This document shows, piece by piece, positions 6,292 through 14,605 of a DNA stretch of 45,413 bases (position 1 is the first letter of the stretch; every line of letters starts with the position of its first letter). This stretch comes from Sphingomonas sp. GTDB taxonomy: Bacteria > Pseudomonadota > Alphaproteobacteria > Sphingomonadales > Sphingomonadaceae. Both the position numbers and the translations under genes were made by a program. The DNA lies in assembly GCF_025362505.1 (NCBI RefSeq), contig NZ_JANYGG010000080.1, positions 1 to 45,413 of the forward strand, in the 5' to 3' direction. The notes beneath the pieces were generated by a model. It was given only the letters and a program-made list of their open reading frames with translations, was not told where the DNA came from and did not search any database.

Positions 6292-6915
6292 TTGGGCGGG
6301 GGTCTAAAGAAGAAGGCTTCATCGCGGCGCGACCTTACTGATGAGGAGCTGGGTGTAGCTTTATCAGAAATTGCCGACGGTTCCGATAGGGTCGCGGCGA
6401 TTATGGGCTGCGCCCTTGTCGAAAACACTTTGGTTGGGGCGCTCATCACCTGCCTGGAAGATGCGAGCGATGCCGCAAAGCTATTCGATGACGAACGTGG
6501 CCCGTTCAAATCCTTTTATGCCCAAATCGTGGCGGCAAAGGCGATGGGCCTATTTGATGCCAAAATAGCATCAGCGCTCCACGCGGTTAGACAGATCCGA
6601 AATGAGTTCGCCCATGCAATCTTGAGTCTTGAATTCGAAACTGAATCAATCGCCAAGATGTGCATTAAACTCAAGAGTTTCGAGAACAAGGACGCTCATC
6701 ACGAGAAGGTGTCACCGCCGCGCCGATATTTCGAACACGCCTGTTACGAACTTACTTGTGAACTGATTAGGGTCGGAACGAGGAAGTTTGAAAAAGACAT
6801 AACCATTATGAAGCAGCGCATAGCGCTCGAAGAATATCAATCCAGAAGCAACGCGCTAAGCGGCCTCTCCCACTTCCTTAATACAATACCCGCCAGCCTC
6901 AAGGGCCGCGACTAG
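6292..6915 (+). CDS. MltR-like passenger protein of the IS1595 element (207 aa)
   Basis: It starts at TTG 6292, chosen because GGGGAGGA ends 5 nt upstream; no ATG fits better. The segment at residues ~35-105 (VAAIMGCALVENTLVGALI, then KSFYAQIVAAKAMGLFD, then VRQIRNEFAHA) has the pattern of the all-helical MtlR/MltR family named after the E. coli mannitol operon repressor. No DNA-binding motif is visible. It lies inside the transposon, 160 bp after the transposase on the same strand. Its base composition is noticeably richer in A+T than neighbouring core genes, in line with transfer. Its role as cargo is unknown. Confidence 0.75.
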   Translation: MGGGLKKKASSRRDLTDEELGVALSEIADGSDRVAAIMGCALVENTLVGALITCLEDASDAAKLFDDERGPFKSFYAQIVAAKAMGLFDAKIASALHAVRQIRNEFAHAILSLEFETESIAKMCIKLKSFENKDAHHEKVSPPRRYFEHACYELTCELIRVGTRKFEKDITIMKQRIALEEYQSRSNALSGLSHFLNTIPASLKGRD

Positions 6916-7038
6916 AACGTCGCGCGCGATTTCGCCGTCGTCGGTTCCCTCATTGACAATGACTTGAGCGGCCCCCGCCTCGATCATCTCGGGCGTGATG
7001 CTAACCTCTCTGGAACTGCGCCGGTCTGTCTCTTTCAT
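6856..7038 (-). CDS. Small protein (60 aa) inside the IS1595 element
   Basis: A minus-strand ORF starts at ATG 7038, just inside the right terminal repeat, and overlaps the 3' end of the MltR-like gene by 60 bp tail-to-tail. The product contains VSITPEMIEAGAAQVI and an acidic GTDDGEIARDVLVAALEAGG segment. This resembles small sphingomonad proteins of unknown function that share an ITPEMIEAG-like start. No catalytic motif is visible. It is a plausible second passenger. Confidence 0.5.
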   Translation of the reverse strand: MKETDRRSSREVSITPEMIEAGAAQVIVNEGTDDGEIARDVLVAALEAGGYCIKEVGEAA

Positions 7039-7051
7039 TATACGACTCGAT

Positions 7052-7078
7052 CGTTGGTACGTCTAGTATATAACTGCC
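7052..7078 (-). repeat. Right terminal inverted repeat of the IS1595 element
   Basis: Read on the minus strand it begins GGCAGTTATATACTAGACG and pairs with 5158-5184 at 24 of 27 positions. The second copy of TATATGTC (7079-7086) abuts it. Confidence 0.88.
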
Positions 7079-7087
7079 TATATGTCG

Positions 7088-7387
7088 CCACATGAATCTG
7101 ACCGACTCGTCTTTGCGACTCGCCCCCGCGCCAGGCTTTCACCGCGCGGACCGCTCGGGGGCGTCGTTCGCACCCGACGTCACCGCGAACATTGGGAACA
7201 TTCGCGCCGGACAGGCTGCGGCCGAGTGGTCGTCGCGATGCCGACTCACCCCCACGTCACCGCGAACATTGGAAACATTCGCGCCGGCCCGGGCAAGCGG
7301 AACCCCGCCCCGCAAAGGCGACTACGGAGCCACCGCCACCCGCGAAGGCGACTATGGAGCCTTGGCCACCGTCACCCGCGAAGGCGA
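7088..7387. other. Repeat-rich stretch between the transposon and grpE
   Basis: About 300 bp with no convincing gene. It holds two direct repeats of ~33 bp (about 7178-7210 and 7255-7287), each with GCGAACATT and AACATTCGCGCCGG. It also holds a 30-bp tandem array running into the 3' end of grpE. Open frames here read through the repeats and look spurious. Confidence 0.6.
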
Positions 7388-7406
7388 CTATGGAGCCTTG
7401 GCCACC
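7311..7406 (-). repeat. 30-bp tandem repeat overlapping the 3' end of grpE
   Basis: Three units (7311-7340, 7341-7370, 7377-7406) share CG(C)(A/G)AAGGCGACTA and GGAGCC, ending in GCCACC. The second and third units are identical and separated by GTCACC. The third unit includes the grpE stop codon and encodes its last residues. Confidence 0.85.
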
Positions 7407-7930
7407 GCGACTAACGCCGGGCGCAGCAGGCGCTCCTTGAGCATGTACCCCGGCTGCATTTCCTCGACGATCGTGCCCGGCTCCTCGCCGCTCGGCATCT
7501 CGATCATCGCCTGGTGCCGGTTCGGGTCGAGCGGCAGCCCCTTGGCGGCGACGCGGGTCACCCCGTTGCGCGCGAAGATCGTCTCGAGCTCGCGCGCGGT
7601 CGCCTCGATCCCGGCGAGGAAGTTGGCTGCGGTCGCATCGGCGCGCAGTTCCTCGGTCACCGCGGCCAGTGCGCGGTCGAGATTATCCTTCACGCTCAGC
7701 ATGTCGCGGGCGAACCCGGTGACGGCATAAGCCGATGCCTGGACCTTCTCGGCCTCGAGCCGGCGGCGGACATTCTGCGCCTCGGCGGCGGCGTAAAGCG
7801 CGGCGGCCTTGGCCTCTTCGAGCTGTTGTTCGAGCTCGCCGACCCGGTCATGCTCGGCCAGCTCTGGCGCTTCGGCAGCGGTTTCGCGGCGGATCTCTTC
7901 GGCGTCGTCGTGGAGATTTTGTTCGGTCAT
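7388..7930 (-). CDS. grpE: GrpE, nucleotide exchange factor for DnaK
   Basis: A cytoplasmic co-chaperone that releases ADP from DnaK. After an acidic N-terminal tail comes a long coiled coil (ELEQQLEEAKAAALYAAAEAQ... RRRLEAEK, residues ~30-65) and the beta-domain signature PLDPNRHQAMIEMPS followed by GTIVEEMQPGYMLKERLLRPA, both diagnostic. The length of 180 aa is normal. ATG 7930 overlaps the hrcA stop (ATGA), so it is translationally coupled to its repressor gene. The last residues lie in a tandem-repeat unit. Confidence 0.95.
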   Translation of the reverse strand: MTEQNLHDDAEEIRRETAAEAPELAEHDRVGELEQQLEEAKAAALYAAAEAQNVRRRLEAEKVQASAYAVTGFARDMLSVKDNLDRALAAVTEELRADATAANFLAGIEATARELETIFARNGVTRVAAKGLPLDPNRHQAMIEMPSGEEPGTIVEEMQPGYMLKERLLRPALVAVAKAP

Positions 7931-8961
7931 GATTCCATCATTCTGGTTAGCGCCTGGGCGGTGAAATCCACCATGGGGACCACCCGGGCATAGTTCAACC
8001 GCGTCGGGCCGATGACCCCTACAACGCCGACCACCTGCCCTTCGCTCCCTCGCCACGGCGCGGCGATCACCGACGAGCCCGACAGCGCGAACATCCGGTG
8101 CTCCGAGCCGATGAAGATGCGGCAGCCCTCGGCGCTGCGCGCGCCTTCGAGCACCCGCGCGATTTCCTGCCGGTCCTCGAGCTCCTCGAGCAGGCGGCGG
8201 ACGTGGTCGAGGTCGGCGGCGGCGGCGGCGTCGATCAAATTGGCCTGGCCGCGCACGATCAGCAGCGGGCGCTGGTCGAGGTCGATCGACCATGCGGCGA
8301 GGCCCGCGGCGACCAGTTCGGCGGCGGCGGAGTCGATCGCCTGGCGCCGCTCGGCGACCTCGGTGCGCAGGCGGGCAACCGCCTCGCCGAGCGTCAGCCC
8401 CGACAGCCGCGCGCTGACGAAATTGCCGACCTCAACGAGCTGCGCGGCATTGGTTCCGGGGCTGAGCGGCACGACCCGGTTCTCGACGCTCCCGTCGATC
8501 CCGACCAGCACCGCCAGCGCCCGCGTCCGGTCGAGCGGAACGAAGCTGAGCTGCCGGAGCCGCTGTTCCTGTTTGGGCGCGAGTATCACCCCGGCGCAGG
8601 CTGAAAGCCCCGACAGCATGCTCGTCGCGGCATCCAGCGCCTGTTCGATCGGCCGGTCGCGCAGCTGCGCCTCGATCGCCGCCCGCTCGCGCTCCCCTGG
8701 CACCGACGCCTGCATGATCCCGTCGACGAACAGCCGCAATCCGCTCTCGGTCGGGATCCGCCCGGCGGAGGTGTGCGGATGGGTCAGCAGCCCGCGCTCC
8801 TCGAGTTCCTGCATCACCCCGCGGATCGAGGCGGGCGACAGGCTGACGCTCCCGGCGAGCATCTTCGACCCGATCGGCACTCCGCGCTCGATGTACGCCT
8901 CGACCACCAGCCGGAAGATGTCCCGCATCCGGGAGGAAAGATCGCCGATTGCTTCGTCCAT
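7927..8961 (-). CDS. hrcA: HrcA, heat-inducible transcription repressor
   Basis: HrcA represses class I heat-shock genes by binding CIRCE elements. The N-terminal winged helix is at residues ~5-75, with [22 protein letters not shown] and [33 protein letters not shown]-like dimer domain follows, and the C-terminus has the family block [23 protein letters not shown]. The chosen start is ATG 8961 (344 aa), because residues upstream of it derive from a palindromic repeat. Co-directional with and overlapping grpE. No CIRCE palindrome (TTAGCACTC-N9-GAGTGCTAA) is visible here. Confidence 0.95.
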   Translation of the reverse strand: MDEAIGDLSSRMRDIFRLVVEAYIERGVPIGSKMLAGSVSLSPASIRGVMQELEERGLLTHPHTSAGRIPTESGLRLFVDGIMQASVPGERERAAIEAQLRDRPIEQALDAATSMLSGLSACAGVILAPKQEQRLRQLSFVPLDRTRALAVLVGIDGSVENRVVPLSPGTNAAQLVEVGNFVSARLSGLTLGEAVARLRTEVAERRQAIDSAAAELVAAGLAAWSIDLDQRPLLIVRGQANLIDAAAAADLDHVRRLLEELEDRQEIARVLEGARSAEGCRIFIGSEHRMFALSGSSVIAAPWRGSEGQVVGVVGVIGPTRLNYARVVPMVDFTAQALTRMMES

Positions 8962-8965
8962 GCCA

Positions 8966-9045
8966 CCGTCTTTGCGAGGAACGAAGTGACGAAGCAATCC
9001 AGTCTTTCGTCAAGCTGGATTGCTTCGCTCCGCTCGCAAAGACGG
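8966..9045. repeat. Large palindrome between hrcA and rph
   Basis: The left arm begins CCGTCTTTGCGAGGAACGAAG and runs to AAGCAATCCAG. The right arm runs CTGGATTGCTTCG to CTCGCAAAGACGG, giving imperfect ~35-bp arms around a short loop. It is of the type dispersed in sphingomonad genomes. It fills the divergent promoter region and would lie in the 5' leader of hrcA if transcribed from upstream. Confidence 0.8.
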
Positions 9046-9102
9046 GGTGGCGGGCGTGGATCGCTCGGGCTAGGGGATCGCCAACCTTCAGGAGACAAGA
9101 CC

Positions 9103-9807
9103 ATGCGCCCATCCGGCCGCGCCCCCGACCAGATGCGTTCGCTCAGCTTCGAACCCGGCTTTACCAAGCATGCCGAGGGAAGCTGCCTCGTCAGCTTTGG
9201 CGACACCCGCGTGCTCGTCACCGCGTCGGTCGACGAAAAGGTCCCGCCGTTCCTGCGCGGCAAGGGTCAGGGCTGGGTCACCGCCGAGTATGGCATGCTG
9301 CCGCGCGCCACCCACACCCGCGGCCAGCGCGAGGCTGCCAAGGGCAAGCAATCGGGCCGCACGCAGGAGATCCAGCGGCTGATCGGGCGCAGCTTGCGCG
9401 CCGTGGTCGACATGGGCCTGCTCGGCGAGCGCCAGATCCTGATCGATTGCGACGTGATCCAGGCCGACGGCGGCACCCGCACCGCCTCGATCTCCGGCGC
9501 GTGGGTCGCGCTCAGGCTGGCGGTCGATACGCTCAAGCTGGCGACGGACCCGATCCGCACCCAGGTCGCCGCCGTCTCGTGCGGGATCCACGACGGCGGC
9601 GCGGTGCTCGACCTCGACTATATCGAAGACAGCTCGGCGGGCTCCGACGGCAATTTCGTCCTCACCGGCGACGGCGCGATCGTCGAGGCGCAGATTTCGG
9701 CCGAAGGCGCGACCTTCGACGAGGAGCAGTTGCTTCGCCTCCTTCGCCTCGCGCGCATCGGTTGCGCCGACATTTTCGCCGGCCAGCTGAAAGCGGTCGG
9801 CCGGTGA
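9103..9807 (+). CDS. rph: RNase PH
   Basis: A phosphorolytic 3'-5' exoribonuclease that trims tRNA 3' ends. The 234-aa product has the family hallmarks: GRAPDQMR near the N-terminus, [19 protein letters not shown], the signature [19 protein letters not shown] at residues ~55-75, and [18 protein letters not shown]. The C-terminal [18 protein letters not shown] motif is intact. The start ATG 9103 has AGGAGA upstream. It overlaps rdgB (GTGA), so the two are probably one transcript running away from hrcA. Confidence 0.97.
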   Translation: MRPSGRAPDQMRSLSFEPGFTKHAEGSCLVSFGDTRVLVTASVDEKVPPFLRGKGQGWVTAEYGMLPRATHTRGQREAAKGKQSGRTQEIQRLIGRSLRAVVDMGLLGERQILIDCDVIQADGGTRTASISGAWVALRLAVDTLKLATDPIRTQVAAVSCGIHDGGAVLDLDYIEDSSAGSDGNFVLTGDGAIVEAQISAEGATFDEEQLLRLLRLARIGCADIFAGQLKAVGR

Positions 9808-10412
9808 GGAAACCCGCCAAGATCGTCATCGCCACGCATAATCCGGGCAAGCTGCGCGAGATCCGCGCGATGCTCGCCCCGCTCGGTATCAGGTGCGTCG
9901 GCGCCGAGGAGCTCGACCTCCCCGAGCCCGAGGAAACCGGGGTGACGTTCGTCGACAATGCCGAGCTGAAGGCGCGCCAGGCCGCGGACCTGAGCGGCCT
10001 CCCCGCGCTCGCCGATGACAGCGGGCTCAGCGTGGATGCGCTCCACGGCAGCCCGGGTATTTACTCCGCCCGCTGGGCAGAAGACGGTGATGGGTCACGC
10101 GACTTCGGCCGGGCAATGGAGCGTGTATGGCGCGAGGTCGAATTGGCCGGTCCCGACGCGGGGCATGACGCACACTTCGTCTGCGCCTTGTCGCTCGCCT
10201 GGCCCGACGGCGCGATTGAAAGTTTCGAAGGACGTTGCGACGGCACACTCGTCTGGCCACCACGCGGCGACAGGGGCTTCGGCTACGACCCGATGTTCGT
10301 AAAGGCCGGGATGGACCAGAGCTTCGGCGAGATCGACCAGGCCGAGAAGCACCGCATCAGCCACCGCGCCGACGCGTTCGCCAAGCTAGTTGCCGCGCTC
10401 GGCCAGGTGTAG
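9804..10412 (+). CDS. rdgB: RdgB/HAM1 family XTP/dITP pyrophosphatase
   Basis: It removes dITP, dXTP and related non-canonical purine nucleotides from the pool. The 202-aa product has the substrate-binding [10 protein letters not shown] motif at residues 11-20, [12 protein letters not shown] in the middle, and the FGYDPMF and [10 protein letters not shown] motifs at the C-terminus. The start is GTG 9804, overlapping the rph stop by 4 bp, a common rph-rdgB arrangement. Its 3' end overlaps the convergent CAP-domain gene by 27 bp. Confidence 0.96.
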   Translation: MRKPAKIVIATHNPGKLREIRAMLAPLGIRCVGAEELDLPEPEETGVTFVDNAELKARQAADLSGLPALADDSGLSVDALHGSPGIYSARWAEDGDGSRDFGRAMERVWREVELAGPDAGHDAHFVCALSLAWPDGAIESFEGRCDGTLVWPPRGDRGFGYDPMFVKAGMDQSFGEIDQAEKHRISHRADAFAKLVAALGQV

Positions 10413-10967
10413 CGACGGGTCGAGCGTGGTGCCGTCCTTATTGCCGGTCGGGGCATAGCGGCAGACGAAATAATCGGTGGTCGCGTTCGAGGCGAGGGCG
10501 CAGCCGACCTCGGTCGTCGTCGGCCACACGATCTGCGTATAATGGGCGACATCGTGCCACTGCCCGGTCTTGCTGACGTCTGGAAAAACGCCACGATGGA
10601 ACAGCCGGGCTTCCTCGATCATCACGCCGACCATCACGTCATAGGAGAAGAGGCCGCGCGACCCGCGCCACAGGTTTTCGCCCATCAGCTTGCGGCGGCC
10701 CGGGGTCGAATCATGTTCGTAGGTTCCGGTCGCGGCCATCCGCTCGGCATAGCCGCGCGCCGCACCCGCCAGCTGCGCATTCCAGCTCATCGGCGTCGTC
10801 CCGAACGCCCGCCGCGCGTCATTGTGGAGGCGCAGGGCGGTCGCCCGCAAAAGAGCATCGCCACGATCGGCCGGTTTGGGCCAGTTGGAACTGGGCATCG
10901 GCCGCAACGCCGCCGAGCCCGCGCATGGCGCTAGCAGCAGAAGCAAACTAAGGATTTTGGTCAGCAT
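10386..10967 (-). CDS. Secreted CAP-domain (SCP-like) protein
   Basis: A 193-aa protein with an N-terminal signal peptide ([18 protein letters not shown]) and a single CAP domain. The family pattern is visible: HNDARRAFG at the start, GENLW in the middle, HYTQIVWP and then [10 protein letters not shown] near the end. CAP proteins are extracytoplasmic, and their bacterial roles are poorly defined. The ATG start at 10967 shares bases with the hemW start on the other strand. It converges on rdgB with a short 3' overlap. Confidence 0.88.
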   Translation of the reverse strand: MLTKILSLLLLLAPCAGSAALRPMPSSNWPKPADRGDALLRATALRLHNDARRAFGTTPMSWNAQLAGAARGYAERMAATGTYEHDSTPGRRKLMGENLWRGSRGLFSYDVMVGVMIEEARLFHRGVFPDVSKTGQWHDVAHYTQIVWPTTTEVGCALASNATTDYFVCRYAPTGNKDGTTLDPSLHLAERGN

Positions 10968-12141
10968 GGCCCCCCACTTGTCCGACACATTGGTAAACAA
11001 ATTCCTGCCCGGCAAGGAGTTGGCGCTCTACGTCCACTGGCCGTTCTGCGTCTCGAAATGTCCTTACTGCGATTTCAACAGCCATGTCCGCGACGGTGTC
11101 GATCAGGCCGAGTGGCGTGGCGCATTACTCGCCGACCTCGCGCATGAGGCGGCATTGCTCCCGGGACGGCAACTCAGTTCGATCTTCTTCGGTGGCGGCA
11201 CCCCGTCGCTGATGGACCCCGCCACGGTCGCGGCGGTGATCGAGGCGGCGCGGCGGGCGTGGCCGGCGAGCGACGACATCGAGATTACGCTCGAGGCCAA
11301 CCCCAACAGCGCCGAGGCCGCGCGCTTCGCCGACTTGGCGGGCGCCGGGGTCAACCGCATCAGCCTCGGGCTGCAGAGCTTCGACGATGAATCGCTCGCC
11401 TTCCTCGGCCGCGCCCATTCGGCCAGCGAGGGGCTTCGCGCGCTCGAGGCCGCGCAATCAGCGGTCGAGCGGGTCAGCTTCGATCTCATCTACGCCCTGC
11501 CCGGTGACGACGAGGCGCGCTGGGCCGCAAGCCTCGACCGCGCGCTGTCGCTTGGCACCGAGCATCTCTCGCTTTACCAGTTGACGATCGAGCCCGGAAC
11601 GCGCTTCGCCTCGATGGTCGCGCGGCGCGAGTTCACCCCGCTCGATCTCGACACCGCCGCCACCCTGTTCGAATTGACGCAGGAGCGCGCTGGCGCCGCC
11701 GGCATCCCCGCCTACGAAATTTCCAACCACGCCCGGCCCGGCGCGGAGAGCCGCCACAACCTGACCTACTGGCGCTACGGCGATTATGCCGGGGTTGGTC
11801 CCGGCGCGCATGGCCGCCGCCTCGGCCAGCGCACCGTGCGTCACCGCAAACCCGAGAATTTCCTCGCCGGCATGGCGCGCAACGGTCACGGGCTGGTCGA
11901 AGAGGAAGTGCTGACGCCGGTCGAGGCGGCGCGCGAAGCGCTGGTGATGGGGCTACGGCTGGCCGAGGGGATCGACCCGCAGGCGCTGGCGGCCCGGGTC
12001 GGTGTCGACCGGCTCGTCGATGATGCCGTGGTAGACCGGCTCGCCGCTCATGGCCTGCTCGAACGAACCGGCCCCCGCCTCGCGACAACCCCCGCCGGGC
12101 GCCTGCTGCTCGATTCCATCCTCGCCGAAATCGCCGCCTAG
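10966..12141 (+). CDS. hemW: HemW, radical SAM heme chaperone
   Basis: A HemN-like radical SAM protein now assigned to heme delivery rather than coproporphyrinogen oxidation. The CxxxCxxC cluster motif is FCVSKCPYC (Cys28, 32, 35). FFGGGTPSLM follows, and the HNLTYWRYGDY motif near residue 265 supports HemW over HemN. The length is 391 aa from ATG 10966. That start overlaps the divergent CAP gene start, so the true start could be a few codons downstream. It follows rph-rdgB on the same strand, a frequent order in this group. Confidence 0.94.
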   Translation: MAPHLSDTLVNKFLPGKELALYVHWPFCVSKCPYCDFNSHVRDGVDQAEWRGALLADLAHEAALLPGRQLSSIFFGGGTPSLMDPATVAAVIEAARRAWPASDDIEITLEANPNSAEAARFADLAGAGVNRISLGLQSFDDESLAFLGRAHSASEGLRALEAAQSAVERVSFDLIYALPGDDEARWAASLDRALSLGTEHLSLYQLTIEPGTRFASMVARREFTPLDLDTAATLFELTQERAGAAGIPAYEISNHARPGAESRHNLTYWRYGDYAGVGPGAHGRRLGQRTVRHRKPENFLAGMARNGHGLVEEEVLTPVEAAREALVMGLRLAEGIDPQALAARVGVDRLVDDAVVDRLAAHGLLERTGPRLATTPAGRLLLDSILAEIAA

Positions 12142-12157
12142 TTAGCCCGAACAAACC

Positions 12158-12481
12158 CTATTTTGTCGCGGTGATGCTGCCCTTTTCGCGATAGCGGTCG
12201 ACCCAGTCGGCGAGATAGTCCCCGACCTGCTCGTCGGCGTCGAGCTCGGCCTTCTTGCGCGCCCAGCCGACCTTGACGTCATAGGCGATGACTTCCGACC
12301 GGAAACTCGTAATTTCCCCGGCGCAGCTTTGTTTGGCGAAACCGGCGAAACTGTCGGGCGTGATCTTGGCCGCGTCGGCCTTCTCGATCGACCCCTTGAA
12401 ACATGCTGTCATGTGCGCCCGCGCGCTATTGTCGGTCGGATTGCCACCGGCCAGAGCGAGCGCGATCATCAGTGCGAACAT
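12158..12481 (-). CDS. Small secreted protein, function unknown (107 aa)
   Basis: It starts at ATG 12481 after GGAGAGG. The N-terminus (FALMIALALAGG) looks like a short signal peptide. Two cysteines, in TACFKG and KQSCAGE, could form a disulfide in the periplasm. The rest is a helix-rich, charged domain ending YLADWVDRYREKG. No named family is recognised. It lies 65 bp downstream of the LppC-like gene on the same strand, convergent with hemW. Confidence 0.7.
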   Translation of the reverse strand: MFALMIALALAGGNPTDNSARAHMTACFKGSIEKADAAKITPDSFAGFAKQSCAGEITSFRSEVIAYDVKVGWARKKAELDADEQVGDYLADWVDRYREKGSITATK

Positions 12482-12546
12482 CCTGCCTCTCCACGCATCT
12501 GTTGCAACGGGCAGAATGACTCTTTTTTGACAGTGGCGATAGGGGC

Positions 12547-13713
12547 TTAGTCGCCGAAGCTTTTAGCAGCGGGTGACACCGTCGTCGTGCCGGCGGCGGT
12601 CACCTGGCGGACCTCGAGCGCGCGGATCGCGACGCCGCGCTTGTCGAAGCGGAAAATCCCGTCGACGCCGGCAAATCCGTCGCGATCGCGGAGCGATCCG
12701 GCGGGGAAGCGCGCCCCGATCGGCCAGCTCCGGCTGCTGCGCACCGCCAGCAGCACCGCGTCGTAACCGAGGCTCGCGATCCGGCTCGGCTCGGTGCCGT
12801 AGCGCGCGCGATAGCGGGTAACCAGCTGGTTGAACCGCGCATCGGGCGCCGCTGCATACCACGCGCCGCGCAATGCCGGCGTCGCACCGAGCGTGCGGTC
12901 GCGGGCCCACAGCTCGGTGCCGAGCAGCCGCGGCCCAACCTTCAGCGCTGGCGCGGCGACCGCGGCGATGCGCCCGGCATCGGCGATCAACACCGCGTCG
13001 GCCCCGCCCTTGGCGTTGAGCGAGGCGGCAGCGGCGCGGACCGCGTTGGCGGTGCGGTTGAAGGTCTCGATCGCGACCAGGCGCCCTCCAGTATCGCGCA
13101 CCGTCTCCAGCATAGCTTGCGCGGCGCGCTGTCCGTAGATGCCTGTTGGCACGAGCGCGGCGAAACGTGTCGCTCCCTTTTGCTTGGCCAGTTCGACGAC
13201 CCGCTCGATCGACTGGTTCGGTGTGAAGCCGAGAATGTAGACGCCGTTCCCGGCCACCCCCTCGTCGTTCGAGAAGGCGATCAGCGGGACATCGGCGCGG
13301 CGCGCGGCGGGCGCGGCGGCGCGAACTTCGTCGGCCAGCAATGGGCCGAGGATCAGGCCATTGCCCTCGGCGACCGCCTTGTTAGCCGCCGCTTCGGCTC
13401 CGCCCGCACCGGCGCTGTTATAGATCGTCAGGCGCAGCGTCCGGTCGCCGCTGTCCAACAACGCAAGGTTGGCGGCGTTGGCGATCGACTGGCCGACCGC
13501 CGCGTCGGCGCCGGCCAGCGGGACAATCACCGCGACCCGGTTGCGCTGCTCGCTCAAAACGAATCCGTTCGGTTTCGGTGGCTCGACCGGGCCGACAATC
13601 GGACCGCGCCCGCCGCCGGTCTGACAGGCGGAGAGCGCAAGCGTCAGGCCGGACAGGGCAGCGGCAATCAGGAAAGTGCGACGCGCTTGCGGCTGGTAGG
13701 CAACTGGTGTCAT
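12547..13713 (-). CDS. LppC/LpoA-like penicillin-binding protein activator, lipoprotein
   Basis: A predicted outer-membrane lipoprotein with a periplasmic-binding-protein (type 1) fold, 388 aa. The signal is a twin-Arg-like QARRTFLIAAALSG stretch and then the lipobox LSAC with the modified Cys at ~31. The PBP-like domain begins NRVAVIVPLAGADAAVGQSI and continues with LILGPLLADEV, PLIAFSNDEGVAG and a C-terminal ASLGYDAVLLAV. In gammaproteobacteria LpoA activates PBP1A; the role in alphaproteobacteria is inferred. The start ATG 13713 is 15 bp from the divergent rsmI start, a conserved arrangement. Confidence 0.88.
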   Translation of the reverse strand: MTPVAYQPQARRTFLIAAALSGLTLALSACQTGGGRGPIVGPVEPPKPNGFVLSEQRNRVAVIVPLAGADAAVGQSIANAANLALLDSGDRTLRLTIYNSAGAGGAEAAANKAVAEGNGLILGPLLADEVRAAAPAARRADVPLIAFSNDEGVAGNGVYILGFTPNQSIERVVELAKQKGATRFAALVPTGIYGQRAAQAMLETVRDTGGRLVAIETFNRTANAVRAAAASLNAKGGADAVLIADAGRIAAVAAPALKVGPRLLGTELWARDRTLGATPALRGAWYAAAPDARFNQLVTRYRARYGTEPSRIASLGYDAVLLAVRSSRSWPIGARFPAGSLRDRDGFAGVDGIFRFDKRGVAIRALEVRQVTAAGTTTVSPAAKSFGD

Positions 13714-13728
13714 GTCTTGGCCTTCACG

Positions 13729-14568
13729 ATGAACAACGATCCCCTTGCCCCAGGCCTCTATATCGTGGCCACGCCAATCGGCAACTTGGGTGATTTGTCC
13801 GCCCGGGCGATCGCGACGCTGCGCGGGGCGGGGCGGATCCTCGCCGAGGACAAGAGAGTAAGCGCCAAGTTGCTCGCCCACGCCGGGGCGACCGCGCCGA
13901 TGACCGCCTATCACGACCATAGCGACGAGGGATTGCGCGATCGCATCCTCGCCGAGCTTGGCACGAAGGCGATCGCGCTGATCAGCGATGCCGGGACGCC
14001 GTTGATTTCCGACCCCGGCTACAAGCTGGTCCGCGCCGCGCGCGCCGCCGGGCACGCGGTCCATACCGTCCCCGGCCCGTGCGCGGCGGTGGCGGCGCTG
14101 ACCCTCGCCGGGCTGCCGACCGACCGCTTCCTGTTCCTCGGCTTCCTCCCCGCCAAGGCGAAGGCCCGCGCCGACAAGATAGCCGAAGTCGCGGCGGTGC
14201 GGGCAAGCCTCATCCTCTACGAAAGCGGCCCGCGTCTGGGCGAAAGTCTCGCCGCCTTGGCAAAGGGGCTCGGAACACGCGACGCGGCGGTGGTGCGCGA
14301 GATCAGCAAGCTTCACGAGGAGACCGTCACCGGCACGCTGTCCGAGCTCGCCGCGCGCTATGCCGACACCCCGCCACGCGGCGAAATCGTCATCGTCGTC
14401 GGCCCGCCAGCGGAGCGCGCCGAGGCGAGCGACGACGACCTCGACCGCGCGCTCGACGAGGCACTCGCCCGCCTGTCGCCCTCGCGCGCCGCCGCGGAAG
14501 TCGCCGCCGCGCTCGGCATCCCGCGCAAGCGTGCCTACGCCCGGGCGCTGGAGCGCGCCGCCGGATAA
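13729..14568 (+). CDS. rsmI: RsmI, 16S rRNA (cytidine-1402-2'-O)-methyltransferase
   Basis: It 2'-O-methylates C1402 in the ribosomal P site using SAM. The 279-aa tetrapyrrole-methylase-fold protein has ATPIGNLGDLSARA (residues ~15-28), ILAEDKRVS, and the signature LISDAGTPLISDPGYKLVRAA. VPGPCA and FLGFLPAK follow. All are textbook for RsmI. It is divergent from the LppC-like gene and 37 bp upstream of gshB. The yraN gene that often follows rsmI is absent here and found at 16.4 kb. Confidence 0.96.
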   Translation: MNNDPLAPGLYIVATPIGNLGDLSARAIATLRGAGRILAEDKRVSAKLLAHAGATAPMTAYHDHSDEGLRDRILAELGTKAIALISDAGTPLISDPGYKLVRAARAAGHAVHTVPGPCAAVAALTLAGLPTDRFLFLGFLPAKAKARADKIAEVAAVRASLILYESGPRLGESLAALAKGLGTRDAAVVREISKLHEETVTGTLSELAARYADTPPRGEIVIVVGPPAERAEASDDDLDRALDEALARLSPSRAAAEVAAALGIPRKRAYARALERAAG

Positions 14569-14605
14569 CTTGCCCGCAAGCCCGCCCTCGCCTAGGCGCG
14601 CAGCC

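Larger units (their letters stand above)
5158..7078 (+). mobile_element. Complete IS1595-family transposon with passenger genes (1,921 bp)
   Basis: The ends are 27-bp imperfect inverted repeats: left 5158-5184, right 7052-7078 read backward. Both begin GGCA(A/G)TTATATACT, with 24 of 27 bases matching. They are flanked exactly by the 8-bp direct repeat TATATGTC (5150-5157 and 7079-7086), the target-duplication length known for IS1595 elements. Inside are an IS1595-type transposase, an MltR-like passenger gene and a small minus-strand ORF. Intact ends and duplication suggest a fairly recent insertion. Confidence 0.88.

Noticed and set aside
7178-7210. LexA/SOS box (GAAC...GAAC) in the repeats before grpE
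   Set aside because: The spacing between GAAC elements is 5 nt and the second copy is disrupted, unlike the usual alphaproteobacterial GTTC-N7-GTTC site.
7092-7730. Plus-strand frame of 212 aa through the repeats and the grpE region
   Set aside because: It runs through tandem repeats and antisense to grpE; its composition follows the repeat units and it has no motif.
8962-8997. Longer hrcA start at 8997
   Set aside because: The extra residues come from the dispersed palindrome upstream; family proteins begin near the winged helix encoded from 8961.
7927-9102. CIRCE operator near hrcA
   Set aside because: No TTAGCACTC-N9-GAGTGCTAA-like dyad is visible; the palindrome present is the dispersed repeat.
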